Shown piece after piece: positions 28,310 to 37,813 of a stretch of 64,000 bases of DNA. The first letter of the stretch is position 1. Each line of letters starts with the position of its first letter. A program made the position numbers and the translations under genes. The notes under the pieces are model-generated. The model saw only the letters and a program-made list of their open reading frames with translations, was not told the origin of the DNA and made no database searches. This DNA is from Bradyrhizobium sp. DOA9 (GTDB taxonomy: Bacteria > Pseudomonadota > Alphaproteobacteria > Rhizobiales > Xanthobacteraceae), in assembly GCF_000617845.2 (NCBI RefSeq), contig NZ_DF820425.1, positions 317,690 to 381,689 on the forward strand, given 5' to 3'.

Positions 28310-29020
28310 TTAAGCGAGAATTCCGTGATCGATCCGATGCAACATCTCCTCGACCACGCGAGCGCCCGCTTCCGTCGCGAGATAGGCGAGCGGCGTCTCC
28401 CCGCCCAGCGCCTTCTTCGGCTTGCGCAGCCAGCGGTGCGCCTTTGCGGCATCGCCGAACACGTTTGCGGCAAGCCGGTCGACCCGCGCCAGCCGAACGG
28501 CCTTGTCAGTCTCCTCGACCGTCAGCGGCTCACCATCCGACAGACGCCGAGCCAGCGTGCGTTTCGGCACGACGAGGGCATGGATTTCATCGTCGCTGTA
28601 ATTGGCAAGGCGCTTGAGCGCGGCGGGCTCGATGCGAAACAGATTGTTGGCGTTGATCACAACGTCGAACAGCTCGGTCGAGGGGTACGAATCATCCGCC
28701 GCGTTTTGGCGGAGCCCTAGCGAGGGCGCATCGGTGACGGTGGACAGACCGGTGACCGCATCAAAATATCCCCGCACGACGACCGCGCCGGGTCGGGGCC
28801 GATAGGTCCGTTCCGGCTCGGCGGCGGACACGCGTTCAGGCTCCGCCGATTTCCGAGATTTGTCAGGAGATTTACGAGACCCCCTCTTATGGTCAGGCCG
28901 CTGAGTAAGGGCCGACGCTGCAATCGCCTTGATCTGCTTGCTGGTCTGGGAGCCGGAGCCGCGAATGCCCCGCGAGGAATCTCGAGCAAGGCCTTTGCCA
29001 CTACGCTCGTTCTTACCCAT
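28310..29020 (-). CDS. Xre/MbcA/ParS-type antitoxin with long basic N-terminal extension
   Basis: A 236-residue antitoxin, longer than the usual 130-180. The C-terminal half carries the MbcA/ParS toxin-binding region (VFGDAAKAHRWLRKPKKALGGETPLAYLATEAGARVVEEML) and an N-terminal Xre-like part around LKRLANYSDDEIHALVVPKRTLARRLSDGEPLTVEE. The first 70 residues are highly basic and low-complexity (KGLARDS, KRGSRKSPDKSRKS), unusual for this family. It may bind DNA or simply be a disordered tail. It precedes the toxin in one operon. Confidence 0.85.
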   Translation of the reverse strand: MGKNERSGKGLARDSSRGIRGSGSQTSKQIKAIAASALTQRPDHKRGSRKSPDKSRKSAEPERVSAAEPERTYRPRPGAVVVRGYFDAVTGLSTVTDAPSLGLRQNAADDSYPSTELFDVVINANNLFRIEPAALKRLANYSDDEIHALVVPKRTLARRLSDGEPLTVEETDKAVRLARVDRLAANVFGDAAKAHRWLRKPKKALGGETPLAYLATEAGARVVEEMLHRIDHGILA

Positions 29021-29042
29021 GGTTTCTGCCTCGGCAGCTTTG

Positions 29043-29075
29043 TGCCAAATGCCTAAATAAATCGGCCAATTGGCA
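29043..29075. promoter_or_regulatory. Candidate operator of the RES-Xre operon
   Basis: In an A/T-rich patch 23 bp upstream of the antitoxin start, TGCCAA and TTGGCA form an inverted pair, and GCCAATTGGC within it is itself a perfect palindrome. Xre-type antitoxins commonly autoregulate at such sites. Confidence 0.4.
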
Positions 29076-29253
29076 TCTAAGCAGATGCAGGGATGGATTC
29101 AAGCGTCGTCCCACTTGGGCTCAAACCGCAATCCGCGGGCGATCACCGAGTAGCGCTGTGAGCAATGCCCGCCAACACTTTGGCCGGTCTAACAACGCGT
29201 CAAAATTCAGCGGTCGGAGCAATGCTGCATCGCGCGCCAATCATTGCGATGAT

Positions 29254-29330
29254 TGGTACAGTTGGGTGGGCTCGAACCACCGACCTCCTGTTCCACAGAC
29301 AGGCGCTCTAACCAACTGAGCTACAACTGC
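29254..29330 (-). tRNA. tRNA-His (GTG)
   Basis: A 77-nt tRNA with acceptor GCAGTTG/CAACTGT, a clean anticodon stem CCTGT-CTGTGGA-ACAGG giving GTG, T-loop TTCGAGC and an encoded CCA. The discriminator is A73 and the encoded base before G1 is T, so it lacks the G-1:C73 pair of most bacteria, as known for many alphaproteobacterial tRNA-His. Confidence 0.93.
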
Positions 29331-29483
29331 ATCCTTGCGAGCCGCGCCTTGGGCTGCCTGAAAAGGCCTGACACCTGAGGGGGGCTGGACGGGGCGGAAA
29401 CTAGGTGCAACGGCCCGGTTTGGCAAGGCCGCAGAAGCCGTTATTTGGCCTCTTCAGAGCGTGGAAAACGGGTCGATCGGCCG

Positions 29484-29671
29484 GGCGGGATCACCTCTCC
29501 CCGGCGGGGAGAGGTCGGATTGCTCTGGTGCGCAAATGCGCGCCGGAGCGATCCGGGTGAGGGGCGCTTCGGCTACTTAGACCTGAGCCCCTCACCCGGA
29601 TCACGCCGGACGATGCTGCGCATCGCCGGGGGTGATCCGACCTCTCCCTTTGGGAGAGGTGGACGGAGTGC
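29484..29671. repeat. Palindromic intergenic repeat (GGATCACCTCTCCC type)
   Basis: GGGATCACCTCTCCCC pairs with its distant partner GGGGTGATCCGACCTCTCCC, with smaller nested hairpins such as TGCGCAAATGCGC and CCGGGTGAGGGGC / GCCCCTCACCCGG. It fills most of the gap between tRNA-His and the phasin gene. Confidence 0.7.
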
Positions 29672-29703
29672 TGGGCGCGCGCCCGGGCGACCCATTTCAA
29701 AAG

Positions 29704-29732
29704 AAAAACCCGGGCCTGGCGACCCGGGTTTC
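29704..29732 (-). terminator. Phasin gene terminator
   Basis: On the minus strand AACCCGGG/CCCGGGTT around TCGCCAGG is followed by TTTCTTTT, directly after the phasin stop. Confidence 0.85.
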
Positions 29733-29756
29733 TCGCATTCAAACCGGCTTCGCCGC

Positions 29757-30191
29757 TCAGGCGGCGGACGGATAGTACTTCGAGGCAGAGGCCTTGATCG
29801 GCTCGGCGGTCTCGGCGGCGACGCGCTGGGTGAGTTCGACCAGTTCCTTGGCCTGGGACTGGAAGGTCTCGAGCTGCTTGCGGGCGTGGCCGGTCCACAG
29901 CTCCATCGCTTCGGTCGGCGACTTGGCGCCGAACAGCTGCTGGGCGAAGTCGAGCTGGGCCGAGGAATTGGCCTTCATGAACTCGACCAGCTTGGCGGTG
30001 TACTCGCTCGCACCCTTGGAGGCCGAGGTGAACACGGCCTCCACGGTGCCGTTGTGGGTCTCGGCGGCGTCCTTGAACTTGGCGTAGTTCTCGCGGGCCT
30101 GCGCCGCGCCCTTCTCGGCGAACGCACGCACCTGCTCAGGAACCTCGAACGGGATGATCGAGGCAGAAAACGGATCAGTCGCACCTGTCAT
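29757..30191 (-). CDS. Phasin family protein
   Basis: A 144-residue amphipathic helical protein of the phasin_2 family, which coats polyhydroxyalkanoate granules. The sequence is Ala/Glu/Lys-rich with a typical FAEKGAAQARENYAKFKDAAE stretch and no membrane segment. It has a good GAGGGACC site and its own terminator. Bradyrhizobium typically stores PHB, so this fits, but some phasins have other roles. Confidence 0.88.
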   Translation of the reverse strand: MTGATDPFSASIIPFEVPEQVRAFAEKGAAQARENYAKFKDAAETHNGTVEAVFTSASKGASEYTAKLVEFMKANSSAQLDFAQQLFGAKSPTEAMELWTGHARKQLETFQSQAKELVELTQRVAAETAEPIKASASKYYPSAA

Positions 30192-30461
30192 GTTGGTCCC
30201 TCACGCTAATTGAAAAAATGGAGTGAGCCTTCTGGCGCACCCGCCGGCCCCCACCTGGGCCCTCGCATTGAGCGGGAACGAAGACTGGAAACGCGAAACA
30301 ATTCGAGACGGCTCGCCCAGCGCCAAGCACTATGCCTGCCTATCATGTCAACATTGTGCATCGCAATGCGGCAGACGGGTGCGTTGCGAAATTTAATCTC
30401 GGGGAGGATGAGGTTCCGGGGCTAGGGAACCGGGGGTTGAGTGAGCGGGGATGATATCCGT
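30192..30461. other. Intergenic region upstream of the phasin gene
   Basis: No gene seen. It is expected to hold the phasin promoter; a repeat follows on the right. Confidence 0.4.
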
Positions 30462-30561
30462 CGTCATTCCGGGGCCCGAGCGAAGGTGCGGGATCCGTCG
30501 GACCGCGGAGCAAGAGGATGGATGGATTCCGGGCTCGCGCTTCGCGCGCCCCGGAATGACG
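30462..30561. repeat. Dispersed repeat (CGTCATTCCGGGG type), copy 1
   Basis: CGTCATTCCGGGGC and GCCCCGGAATGACG form the outer arms, with GAT-rich spacers. A second copy with the same ends lies at 37708-37808. Confidence 0.75.
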
Positions 30562-30763
30562 GCGGAGCGCGCCCTGCAAATCCCTTGGATGCAACGTCGG
30601 CTCGGCTTGCTTGGGTGGCGGGATTAAGGTTATCGCCGCTTGGGGGGCCTTTCCGGGCTTTGGGCCGTGGACCTGGTCGCGCCTTCCGGGCGATACTAAC
30701 CCTTTCTTAAGGCTGTCATTCCCGGCAGCCGCCACTCGTGAAGCGTGAGATGCAGCCGGCCTG

Positions 30764-33700
30764 ATGACGCGTTCGGATTTCCAGTTGCGAGGGGTGGGCG
30801 ATCCGCGGCTGGCCGTGCATGCGACCTCCGCCCTGCCGGCCTGGCTGTGGTCGACCGACGGCGCGCGCGTGCTGTGGGCCAATCCGGTCGGCGCCAAACT
30901 ATTTGGCGCAGCCAACAGCGCCAGCCTCGCCGACAAGGTGTTCGGCCCCGCCGACAGCCACCGCCGCCAGGTCGTGCGGCTCGCCCGGCAGCTTCCGGCG
31001 AACGGCGCAATGCGGCTCCAACGGCTGCGCGGCTTCGGCGCCCGGCTCGGGGCGCTGATGACCTGCGGCTGCGCGCGGCTCGACTTCGCCGATGGCGGGC
31101 ATGCGGTACTGGTGATCGCGATGGACCCGACGCTGCGCACGATGCCGCTGGTCGAGCGGCTGCATCGGCTGGTCGCCGGCGCCGAGGTGCCGATGGCGGC
31201 GTTCGCGCCGGACGGGCTGTTCGTCGGCGCCAGCGAGGCCGCCCGCTCCCTGCTCGGCTTTCGCGATCTGTTCGAGGCCGGCCTCGATCGTGCCCGCAGC
31301 GATGCGCTGGCAAACGGCCGCGCCGCGACGCCCATCGGCATCGGCGAGATGGTGCTGCAACGGGTCGGCAGCGGCGCCGATGTCGGCCTGGTCGCACTGA
31401 TCGAGCCGGCCGCCACCACAGCGGCGCGCGAGGCCGCGCCGGAGGTGACGCCGGCACAGCCTGCGCCGCCGGACGAGGCGCCGTCCGCGATCGCGCTGTT
31501 CGACGCCTTCACTGAACCGGCCGACCCGCCCGCCGAGACGATTGCGCCCACGCCCCAGCCGATCATCCCCGAGGCGGCCAAAACTCTGGTTGAAAACCAG
31601 CCGCAAGCCATTGTGTCGCCGCAGCCCGCGACGATCAATGCGGGCATGGTCGAGCCGACTTCGGGCCAGTGCTCTTCGAGCCAAGACTCTCCAGGCCAAC
31701 AGTCTTCGGTCCAACAGTCTTCGGGCCAACCGTCTTGGGGCCAGCAAGAGCCGCCCGCACCGCGTCAGCATCCGCTGCGCTTCCTCTGGCAGATGGATGA
31801 CGAGGGCCGCTTTGTGCTCGGCTCAGATGAGTTCATCCGCCTGATCGGCCCGCACACCGCCGCCGGCTTCGGCCGCCCCTGGCGCGAGATCGCCGAGCAA
31901 TTCTCGCTCGATCCCGAGGGGCGCGTGGCGAGGGCGCTCGAAAGCAAGGATACTTGGGCCGGCATCACCGTGAACTGGCCGGCCGACGGCGGCGAGCGCA
32001 TTCCGGTCGAGCTCGCGGGCCTGCCGGTCTACGACAGCAACCGCAACTTCGCCGGCTTCCGCGGCTTCGGCGTCTGCCGCGATCTCGACGCGCTCAACCG
32101 GCTCGAGGCGCTCAGGCGCTTCGAGCTGCGCGGCGAGCCGCCGGCGCAGGATCGCGCCACTGAGGCCGTCACGCCAGAAGCGGAGGCCGAGCCTGAGGCG
32201 GCGGCGGAAACAGAGGCCGAAGGCGAAGCAGCGGCGGCGCCGCCGCCGATCGCGCCATCCGAGCCCGAGCCGCAAACCGAGCCTGACCTGCCAGACCCCA
32301 CAAGCGAGACGACTTCACACCCAACCGAACTGGACACGCCCGTGGAAACGCCTCCCAATGTCGTGCCGTTCCGCGCCGGCGGCGATACGCGGCCCCCGAC
32401 GCTAACGCCGGTCGAGAACAGCGCGTTCAACGAGCTCGCGCGGCAATTGTCCGAGCGGCTCGAGCGCGAGCGCGAGACCATCGCCATCGACGCGACCGAG
32501 CCGGCGGTGGAGATCACCGCCGAAGCACCGGAGCCCGAGCCGGAGTCGCCGCCGCAGGCCGCAGCCGAATGGCTGACCGAGCCCGCACCGCCGCCGCGCG
32601 GGATCAGCGCGCGCGACCGCACGCTGCTCGACCTGTTGCCATCAGGCATCCTGATCTATCGGCTCGACCGCCTGCTCTACGCCAATCCCGCCTTCCTCGC
32701 GCGCATGGGCTATGACAGCCTGAACGCGCTGGAGAACGCCGGCGGGCTGGACGCGCTCTATGTCGAGCCGGGCGTGTCGGCGGCCAGCAGCACCTCGCAA
32801 GGCGGCACGCCCGTCACGATCAGCGCGACGATTGCGAATGGCGATGCGCCGCTGCCAACGACGGAAGCGCATCTGCACACGATCGACTGGGACGGCGACG
32901 GCGCGCATGCGCTGATCTGCATGTTGCCGCAGGCGGCACCGATCGCAGCAGTAGCTGCCGTCGCGGAGACCGCGGTGGAAGCAGAGCCTGACGCCGCGGA
33001 CGCGGAGCCTGCGGCCGGCGAAGCCGAGGCCGAGGACCTCGCCGCCATCCTCGACACCACGGCCGAGGGCATCGTGATGTTCGATGCCGAAGGCAACATC
33101 CACGCCTGCAATCGCAGCGCGGAAGCGCTGTTCGGCTATGACGGCGAGGCGCTGCTGCAGCAAAATTTGCTGACGCTGTTCGCGCCCGAGAGCCAGCAGA
33201 TCGTCACCGATTATCTGGAAAGCCTGAAGAGCCAGGACATCTCCAGCCTGCTCGATCACGGCCGCGAGGTGCTGGGCCGCGAGAAGAAGGGCGGCGTCAT
33301 TCCGCTCGCGATGATCATGGGCCGCACGCGCCCCGACGGGCCGAACTTCTTCGCCGTGTTCCGCGATCTCTCGCACGCCAAGAAGGGCGAGAGCGAATTG
33401 ACGAAGGCGCGCCGCCTCGTCGACGGCGCCGCGAACGCCAAGGCCGACATGCTGGCGCGGATCAGCCACGAGATCCGCACGCCGCTCAACGCCATCATCG
33501 GCTTTGCCGAGGTGATGATCTCCGAGCGCTTCGGCACGCTCGGCAACGAGCGCTACGGCGAATACATGAAGGACATCCGCGCGTCCGGCGAGCGCGTCAT
33601 CGCCATCATCGATGATTTGCTGGAGCTGTCGCGGATCGAGACCGGCAAGCTCGATCTGAATTTCTCGAATCTGAACCTCAACGAATTGGTCGAAGCCTGC

Positions 33701-34126
33701 GTCACGGTGATGCAGCCGCAGGCCAACCGCGAGCGCATCATCATCCGCACCTCGCTCGCCCACGCGCTGCCGCAGGTGAGCGTCGATGCGCGCGCGATGC
33801 GGCAGATCGCCATGAACCTGATCTCGAACTCGATCCGGCTCGCCAGTGCCGGCGGCCAGGTCATCGTCTCGACCGCGCTGACCGACCGCGGCGAGATCGC
33901 GCTTCGCATCCGCGACACCGGCCATGGCCTCACCGAGCGCGAAGTCGCCGCCGCGATGGAGCCGTTCCGCACCCCGCCGCCTGGCGATGCCGCCGACAGC
34001 TCGGCGCTGAGCCTGTCGCTGACGAAGGCGCTGGTCGAAGCCAACCGCGCCCGGTTCAACATCAAGAGCGCCGGCCACGGCACGCTGATCGAGGTGGTGC
34101 TGGCACCGGCGCTGGCGGGGGCGTGA
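30764..34126 (+). CDS. Multi-PAS sensor histidine kinase, PdhS/PleC/DivJ-like
   Basis: An 1120-residue soluble kinase with no transmembrane segment. N-terminal PAS-like stretches are near 20-110, 140-200 and 340-445; residues 300-329 are a Ser/Gln-rich tandem repeat, and two further PAS domains lie near 630-690 and 760-880. The HisKA box SHEIRTPLN carries His902, followed by ERYGEYMKDIRASGERVIAIIDDLLELSRIE and a HATPase with NLISNSIRLAS and DTGHGLT. The kinase core and following dimerisation helix resemble the PdhS, PleC and DivJ cell-cycle kinases that act on DivK; the assignment to that pathway is inference. The long Ala/Glu-rich linkers suggest a flexible scaffold. Confidence 0.85.
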   Translation: MTRSDFQLRGVGDPRLAVHATSALPAWLWSTDGARVLWANPVGAKLFGAANSASLADKVFGPADSHRRQVVRLARQLPANGAMRLQRLRGFGARLGALMTCGCARLDFADGGHAVLVIAMDPTLRTMPLVERLHRLVAGAEVPMAAFAPDGLFVGASEAARSLLGFRDLFEAGLDRARSDALANGRAATPIGIGEMVLQRVGSGADVGLVALIEPAATTAAREAAPEVTPAQPAPPDEAPSAIALFDAFTEPADPPAETIAPTPQPIIPEAAKTLVENQPQAIVSPQPATINAGMVEPTSGQCSSSQDSPGQQSSVQQSSGQPSWGQQEPPAPRQHPLRFLWQMDDEGRFVLGSDEFIRLIGPHTAAGFGRPWREIAEQFSLDPEGRVARALESKDTWAGITVNWPADGGERIPVELAGLPVYDSNRNFAGFRGFGVCRDLDALNRLEALRRFELRGEPPAQDRATEAVTPEAEAEPEAAAETEAEGEAAAAPPPIAPSEPEPQTEPDLPDPTSETTSHPTELDTPVETPPNVVPFRAGGDTRPPTLTPVENSAFNELARQLSERLERERETIAIDATEPAVEITAEAPEPEPESPPQAAAEWLTEPAPPPRGISARDRTLLDLLPSGILIYRLDRLLYANPAFLARMGYDSLNALENAGGLDALYVEPGVSAASSTSQGGTPVTISATIANGDAPLPTTEAHLHTIDWDGDGAHALICMLPQAAPIAAVAAVAETAVEAEPDAADAEPAAGEAEAEDLAAILDTTAEGIVMFDAEGNIHACNRSAEALFGYDGEALLQQNLLTLFAPESQQIVTDYLESLKSQDISSLLDHGREVLGREKKGGVIPLAMIMGRTRPDGPNFFAVFRDLSHAKKGESELTKARRLVDGAANAKADMLARISHEIRTPLNAIIGFAEVMISERFGTLGNERYGEYMKDIRASGERVIAIIDDLLELSRIETGKLDLNFSNLNLNELVEACVTVMQPQANRERIIIRTSLAHALPQVSVDARAMRQIAMNLISNSIRLASAGGQVIVSTALTDRGEIALRIRDTGHGLTEREVAAAMEPFRTPPPGDAADSSALSLSLTKALVEANRARFNIKSAGHGTLIEVVLAPALAGA
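31661..31750 (+). repeat. 15-bp minisatellite inside the PAS kinase gene
   Basis: Six 15-bp units in frame, five of the form TCGGGCCAACAGTCT (with variants) and a final degenerate one. They encode SGQxS-like pentapeptides such as SGQCS, SSQDS, PGQQS, SVQQS and SGQPS. Confidence 0.8.
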
Positions 34127-34136
34127 GGTGTTCCTC

Positions 34137-34162
34137 CCTCTCCCGCAAGCTTGCGGGAGAGG
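34137..34162. terminator. Palindromic hairpin between the convergent kinase and chemoreceptor genes
   Basis: CCTCTCCCGCAAG/CTTGCGGGAGAGG is a perfect 26-bp palindrome between two convergent genes. It lacks a T-run, so termination strength is uncertain. Confidence 0.5.
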
Positions 34163-34212
34163 TTAAGCCCGCGGCGCAACCGATCTAAGCCACGGCCAGT
34201 CTGCCGTCGCAA

Positions 34213-36183
34213 TCACGCCGCCCGCACCGTCTCCAAAAACCTGCTCACCTCGACCTTCAGCCGGTTGCTGTCGTTCGACAGCGATTGCGCGGCGGACAGC
34301 ACCTGCGAGGAGGCGGATCCCGTCTCGGTCGCGCCCTGGCGCACGCTGGAGATGTTGGCGCTGACCTGCGTGGTGCCGGCGGCGGCGCTCTGGACGTTGC
34401 GCGAGATCTCGCTGGTCGCGGCGCCCTGCTCTTCCACCGCGGCCGCGATGGTCGATGAGATTTCGGACAGACGCTCGATGGTGCCGCCGATGGTCTTGAT
34501 CGCGCCGACGGAGTCCTGCGTCGCGGTCTGGATGCTCGAGATCTGCAGACCGATGTCGCCGGTTGCCTTCGCGGTCTGCTCGGCCAGCGCCTTCACTTCC
34601 GAGGCCACCACGGCAAAGCCGCGTCCGGCTTCGCCGGCACGCGCGGCCTCGATGGTGGCGTTCAGGGCGAGCAGATTGGTCTGGCCCGCGATGGCGTTGA
34701 TGAGCTCGACCACGTCGCCGATCCGCGCGGCCGCCTTGGACAATTCGCCGACGCGATCGTTGGTCCGCCCGGCCTGGGCGACGGCCTCGCCCGCCATGCG
34801 CGCGGAGGCCTGCACCTGGCGGCTGATCTCGTTCACGGACGCGGTCAGCTCCTCGGCGGCGGACGCAACCGACTGCACGTTGGTCGCAGCCTCCTCGGAC
34901 GCCGCCTCGACCAGCGTGGCGAGCTCGGTCGAGCGGCCGGCGGTCGTGGTCAGCGACACCGCCGACGCCTCGAGCTCGTTGGCCGCCGACGACACGGTGT
35001 CGACGATCTCGCCGATCGCACCTTCGAAATCGTCGGCCATCCTGATCATGTCGGCGCGGCGGCGCTCGGCGGCGAGCTTGTCCTGCCGGATCTTCTCTTC
35101 GGCCTCCTCCTGCGCCTTCCGCTCCGCGTTGATCTTGAACGTCTCGACCGCTTGCGCGATCTCGCCGATCTCGTCGGGCCGGCCGAGGCCGGGAAGAACG
35201 ACGGCGAAATTGCCGTTGGCGAGCTCGATCATCGCCGCGCGCATCGCGGTCAAGGGCCGTGACACCGAGCGGCCGATGAAGATGCCGAGGCCGAGCACGG
35301 CGGAGGCGATCAGCGCGATCGCGACGCCGATCCAGAACTGGATGCCGGCGCGCTCGGCCTCGTTCAGGCGATCGGCTTCGGCGCGGATGGCCTCGACCGA
35401 CGTCGAGACCTGCTCGATCACGGGCTCGACCGCCGCGAAGGCCTCGGACATCGCCTTCAATTCGGCCGCGAGCTTCAGCGCGGTTTCCATCCAGGCTCCG
35501 AAGTCGCGCTGATAGTCGGCGAGCTTCTGGCGTAGCTCGGCCCTGGCGCCGTCGGGAATGGTCGCGGCGTCGACGCCGGCCGCAAATTCGGACGCACGCT
35601 TCCGCATCTCGTCGCCATACCTGGCATCACGGCGCAGCATGAAATCCTTCTCATGCCGGCGCATCATCAGCATGATCACCTTGAGCTGGGCATTCTGGAG
35701 CTGGTCGACCTGGCCCTCGATGCCGTGGACGGAGGCGCGCAGGCGGCCTTCGAGACCGGACTTCTCGTCGAGGCCGAGCCGCTGCCGTTGCTCGACCACG
35801 GCGGCAAAGCGCGCCTGGTAGGTCTTCAGCGCTGCGTTCATCGCATCGATCTTCTGCGCCAGCTCGGGCCTGCCGAGGGCCGCGATCCTGCCGCGGAGCG
35901 TCTCGATGTCGAGCGCCACCTGCCGGCCGATCTCGACCTGGCGCTGCGCCTTCGCCGGATCGCTGCGCAGCAGAAAATCCTTCTCGGCGCGGCGCGCCTC
36001 GAGCAGCTCGACCGCGATCCTGTTGTTCAGCTCGAACACGGTGCGCGCATCCTCGGCGGCGTCGCGATAGATCGCCATGGCGCGTTCGCCATAGAGGTGG
36101 ATGCCGCCGATCAGGACGACGCCGACGACACCAATGACGCCGATCGCAGTGATCTTGTGGGTGAGTCGAAGGGAAAGCCGCAT
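34213..36183 (-). CDS. Methyl-accepting chemotaxis protein with HBM sensor domain
   Basis: A 656-residue chemoreceptor. TM1 (about 10-28) and TM2 (about 282-303) flank a periplasmic helical bimodular (HBM) domain with its two repeated EKDFLL/EKDFML motifs (near 68 and 178). A HAMP domain leads to a cytoplasmic signalling hairpin with the highly conserved [24 protein letters not shown] tip. The HBM sensor in characterised receptors binds small organic acids; ligand unknown here. I chose [10 protein letters not shown] as the start, which places the first helix correctly; upstream residues do not fit. Confidence 0.93.
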   Translation of the reverse strand: MRLSLRLTHKITAIGVIGVVGVVLIGGIHLYGERAMAIYRDAAEDARTVFELNNRIAVELLEARRAEKDFLLRSDPAKAQRQVEIGRQVALDIETLRGRIAALGRPELAQKIDAMNAALKTYQARFAAVVEQRQRLGLDEKSGLEGRLRASVHGIEGQVDQLQNAQLKVIMLMMRRHEKDFMLRRDARYGDEMRKRASEFAAGVDAATIPDGARAELRQKLADYQRDFGAWMETALKLAAELKAMSEAFAAVEPVIEQVSTSVEAIRAEADRLNEAERAGIQFWIGVAIALIASAVLGLGIFIGRSVSRPLTAMRAAMIELANGNFAVVLPGLGRPDEIGEIAQAVETFKINAERKAQEEAEEKIRQDKLAAERRRADMIRMADDFEGAIGEIVDTVSSAANELEASAVSLTTTAGRSTELATLVEAASEEAATNVQSVASAAEELTASVNEISRQVQASARMAGEAVAQAGRTNDRVGELSKAAARIGDVVELINAIAGQTNLLALNATIEAARAGEAGRGFAVVASEVKALAEQTAKATGDIGLQISSIQTATQDSVGAIKTIGGTIERLSEISSTIAAAVEEQGAATSEISRNVQSAAAGTTQVSANISSVRQGATETGSASSQVLSAAQSLSNDSNRLKVEVSRFLETVRAA

Positions 36184-36391
36184 CTGAACGAGAACCCGGT
36201 CGTGGTCGATACGGTTGATGAAGCAATAATGCGTAAAATCTTCCGTTAATTTGCGGGCACGTACAAATACGTGCATTCCTGGAAATACTCGCCTCTGTGC
36301 ACGTTCGAGTGCATAAGCGGGTTCCGAAAGCGAAACACGGCGCCTTGCGGCGCCGCGTCCAGAATGTCGAGCCGCAGCCTTTCGGATCGGC

Positions 36392-37564
36392 TCAGCTGTA
36401 GATCTCGAACAGGCCGGCGCCGCCCTGGCCGCCGCCGATGCACATGGTCACCACGCCCCACTTGGCCTTGCGGCGGGCGCCTTCCTGCAGCAGGTGGCCG
36501 GTGAGACGGGCGCCGGTCATGCCGAAGGGATGGCCGATCGCGATCGAGCCGCCGTTGACGTTGTACTTGGCCGGATCGATGCCGAGCTGGTCGCGGCAGT
36601 ACAGGCACTGGCTGGCGAAGGCCTCGTTGAGCTCCCACAGGTCGATGTCGTCGATCTTGAGGCCCGTGCGCTTCAAGAGCTTCGGGATCGCGAACACCGG
36701 GCCGATGCCCATCTCGTCGGGCTCGCAGCCGGCGGTGGCCCAGGCGACGAAGCGGCCGAGCGGCTTGAGCCCGCGCTTCTCGGCGTCCTTGGCCTCCATC
36801 AGCACCACCGCGGCGGCGCCGTCCGAGAGCTGGCTGGCATTGCCGGCGGTGACGAACTTGCCGGGACCCTTGACCGGCTCGAGCTTGGCCAGGCCCTCCA
36901 TCGTGGTCTCGGGCCGGTTGCATTCGTCGCGATCGACGACGTAGTCGATGATCGACTCCGCCTTGGTCTGCTTGTCGACGACCTTCATCCTGGTCTTCAT
37001 CGGGACGATCTCGTCCTTGAACTTGTTCGCCTGCTGGGCCGCGGCCATGCGGCGCTGCGATTCCAGCGAGAACTCGTCCTGATATTCACGGCTGAGCTTG
37101 TAGCGCTCGGCGACGATGTCAGCGGTGTCGATCATCGCCATGAAGATATCAGGGGCGACCTTGAGCAGCTCCGGATCGACCGATTCCTTCGGCGTGGCAC
37201 CGCCCGGAATCGAGATGCTCTCGACGCCGCCGGCGACGATGCAATCGGCGCCGTCGGAGCGGATCGAGTTCGCGGCCATCGCGATGGTCTGCAGGCCCGA
37301 GGAGCAGAAGCGGTTCACCGACACGCCGGCGGTGGTCTTCGGCAGGCCGGCGAGCAGCGCGGCCTGGCGGCCGATGTTCGGCGCGCCATGGGCACAATTG
37401 CCGAGATAGCAGTCCTCGACATAGTCCTTCTCGACGCCGGCACGGTCCACCGCGTGGTGAATGGCGTGGGCCGCGAGCGACATCGGCGGCGTGATGTTGA
37501 ACCCGCCGCGGCCGGATTTCGCCAGGCCCGTGCGCGCATAGGAAACGATGACGGCTTCACGCAT
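36392..37564 (-). CDS. Acetyl-CoA acetyltransferase family thiolase
   Basis: A 390-residue thiolase. Nucleophile Cys87 lies in NRFCSSG, and His345 in [10 protein letters not shown] and Cys375 in CIGGGQGG complete the active site. The sequence is closest to the acetyl-CoA C-acyltransferase branch used in fatty-acid beta-oxidation and ketoacyl metabolism rather than the PhaA type, judged from the N-terminus. The ATG follows AAGGGAGAAAACA. It is transcribed from a stand-alone position; a repeat and a terminator lie upstream. Confidence 0.9.
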   Translation of the reverse strand: MREAVIVSYARTGLAKSGRGGFNITPPMSLAAHAIHHAVDRAGVEKDYVEDCYLGNCAHGAPNIGRQAALLAGLPKTTAGVSVNRFCSSGLQTIAMAANSIRSDGADCIVAGGVESISIPGGATPKESVDPELLKVAPDIFMAMIDTADIVAERYKLSREYQDEFSLESQRRMAAAQQANKFKDEIVPMKTRMKVVDKQTKAESIIDYVVDRDECNRPETTMEGLAKLEPVKGPGKFVTAGNASQLSDGAAAVVLMEAKDAEKRGLKPLGRFVAWATAGCEPDEMGIGPVFAIPKLLKRTGLKIDDIDLWELNEAFASQCLYCRDQLGIDPAKYNVNGGSIAIGHPFGMTGARLTGHLLQEGARRKAKWGVVTMCIGGGQGGAGLFEIYS

Positions 37565-37640
37565 TGTTTTCTCCCTTGTCGAACGATTTGGAACGGAGCG
37601 TCCTAACGCCATTGGTACACAAAGATCGGGGGTGGGGAAA

Positions 37641-37675
37641 ATAAAAACGCCGCCTCCGGCGATGGAGACGGCGTT
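37641..37675 (-). terminator. Terminator downstream of serA
   Basis: On the minus strand AACGCCG/CGGCGTT around TCTCCATCGCCGGAGG is followed by TTTTTATTTT. It lies past a repeat after the serA stop. Confidence 0.75.
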
Positions 37676-37707
37676 GTTCCGCGGGTCGGAATATATGATA
37701 TGATGAT

Positions 37708-37808
37708 CGTCATTCCGGGACGGCTCGAAGAGCCGAACCCGGAATCTCGAGATTCTCAGGTGCGCAAGGGCGCACCGGAGTTCTCGCTTCGCGAGCCCCG
37801 GAATGACG
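37708..37808. repeat. Dispersed repeat (CGTCATTCCGGG type), copy 2
   Basis: Arms CGTCATTCCGGGA..GGAATGACG match copy 1 in structure; internal GAGATTCTC and GTGCGCAAGGGCGCAC hairpins. Confidence 0.75.
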
Positions 37809-37813
37809 ATTGA

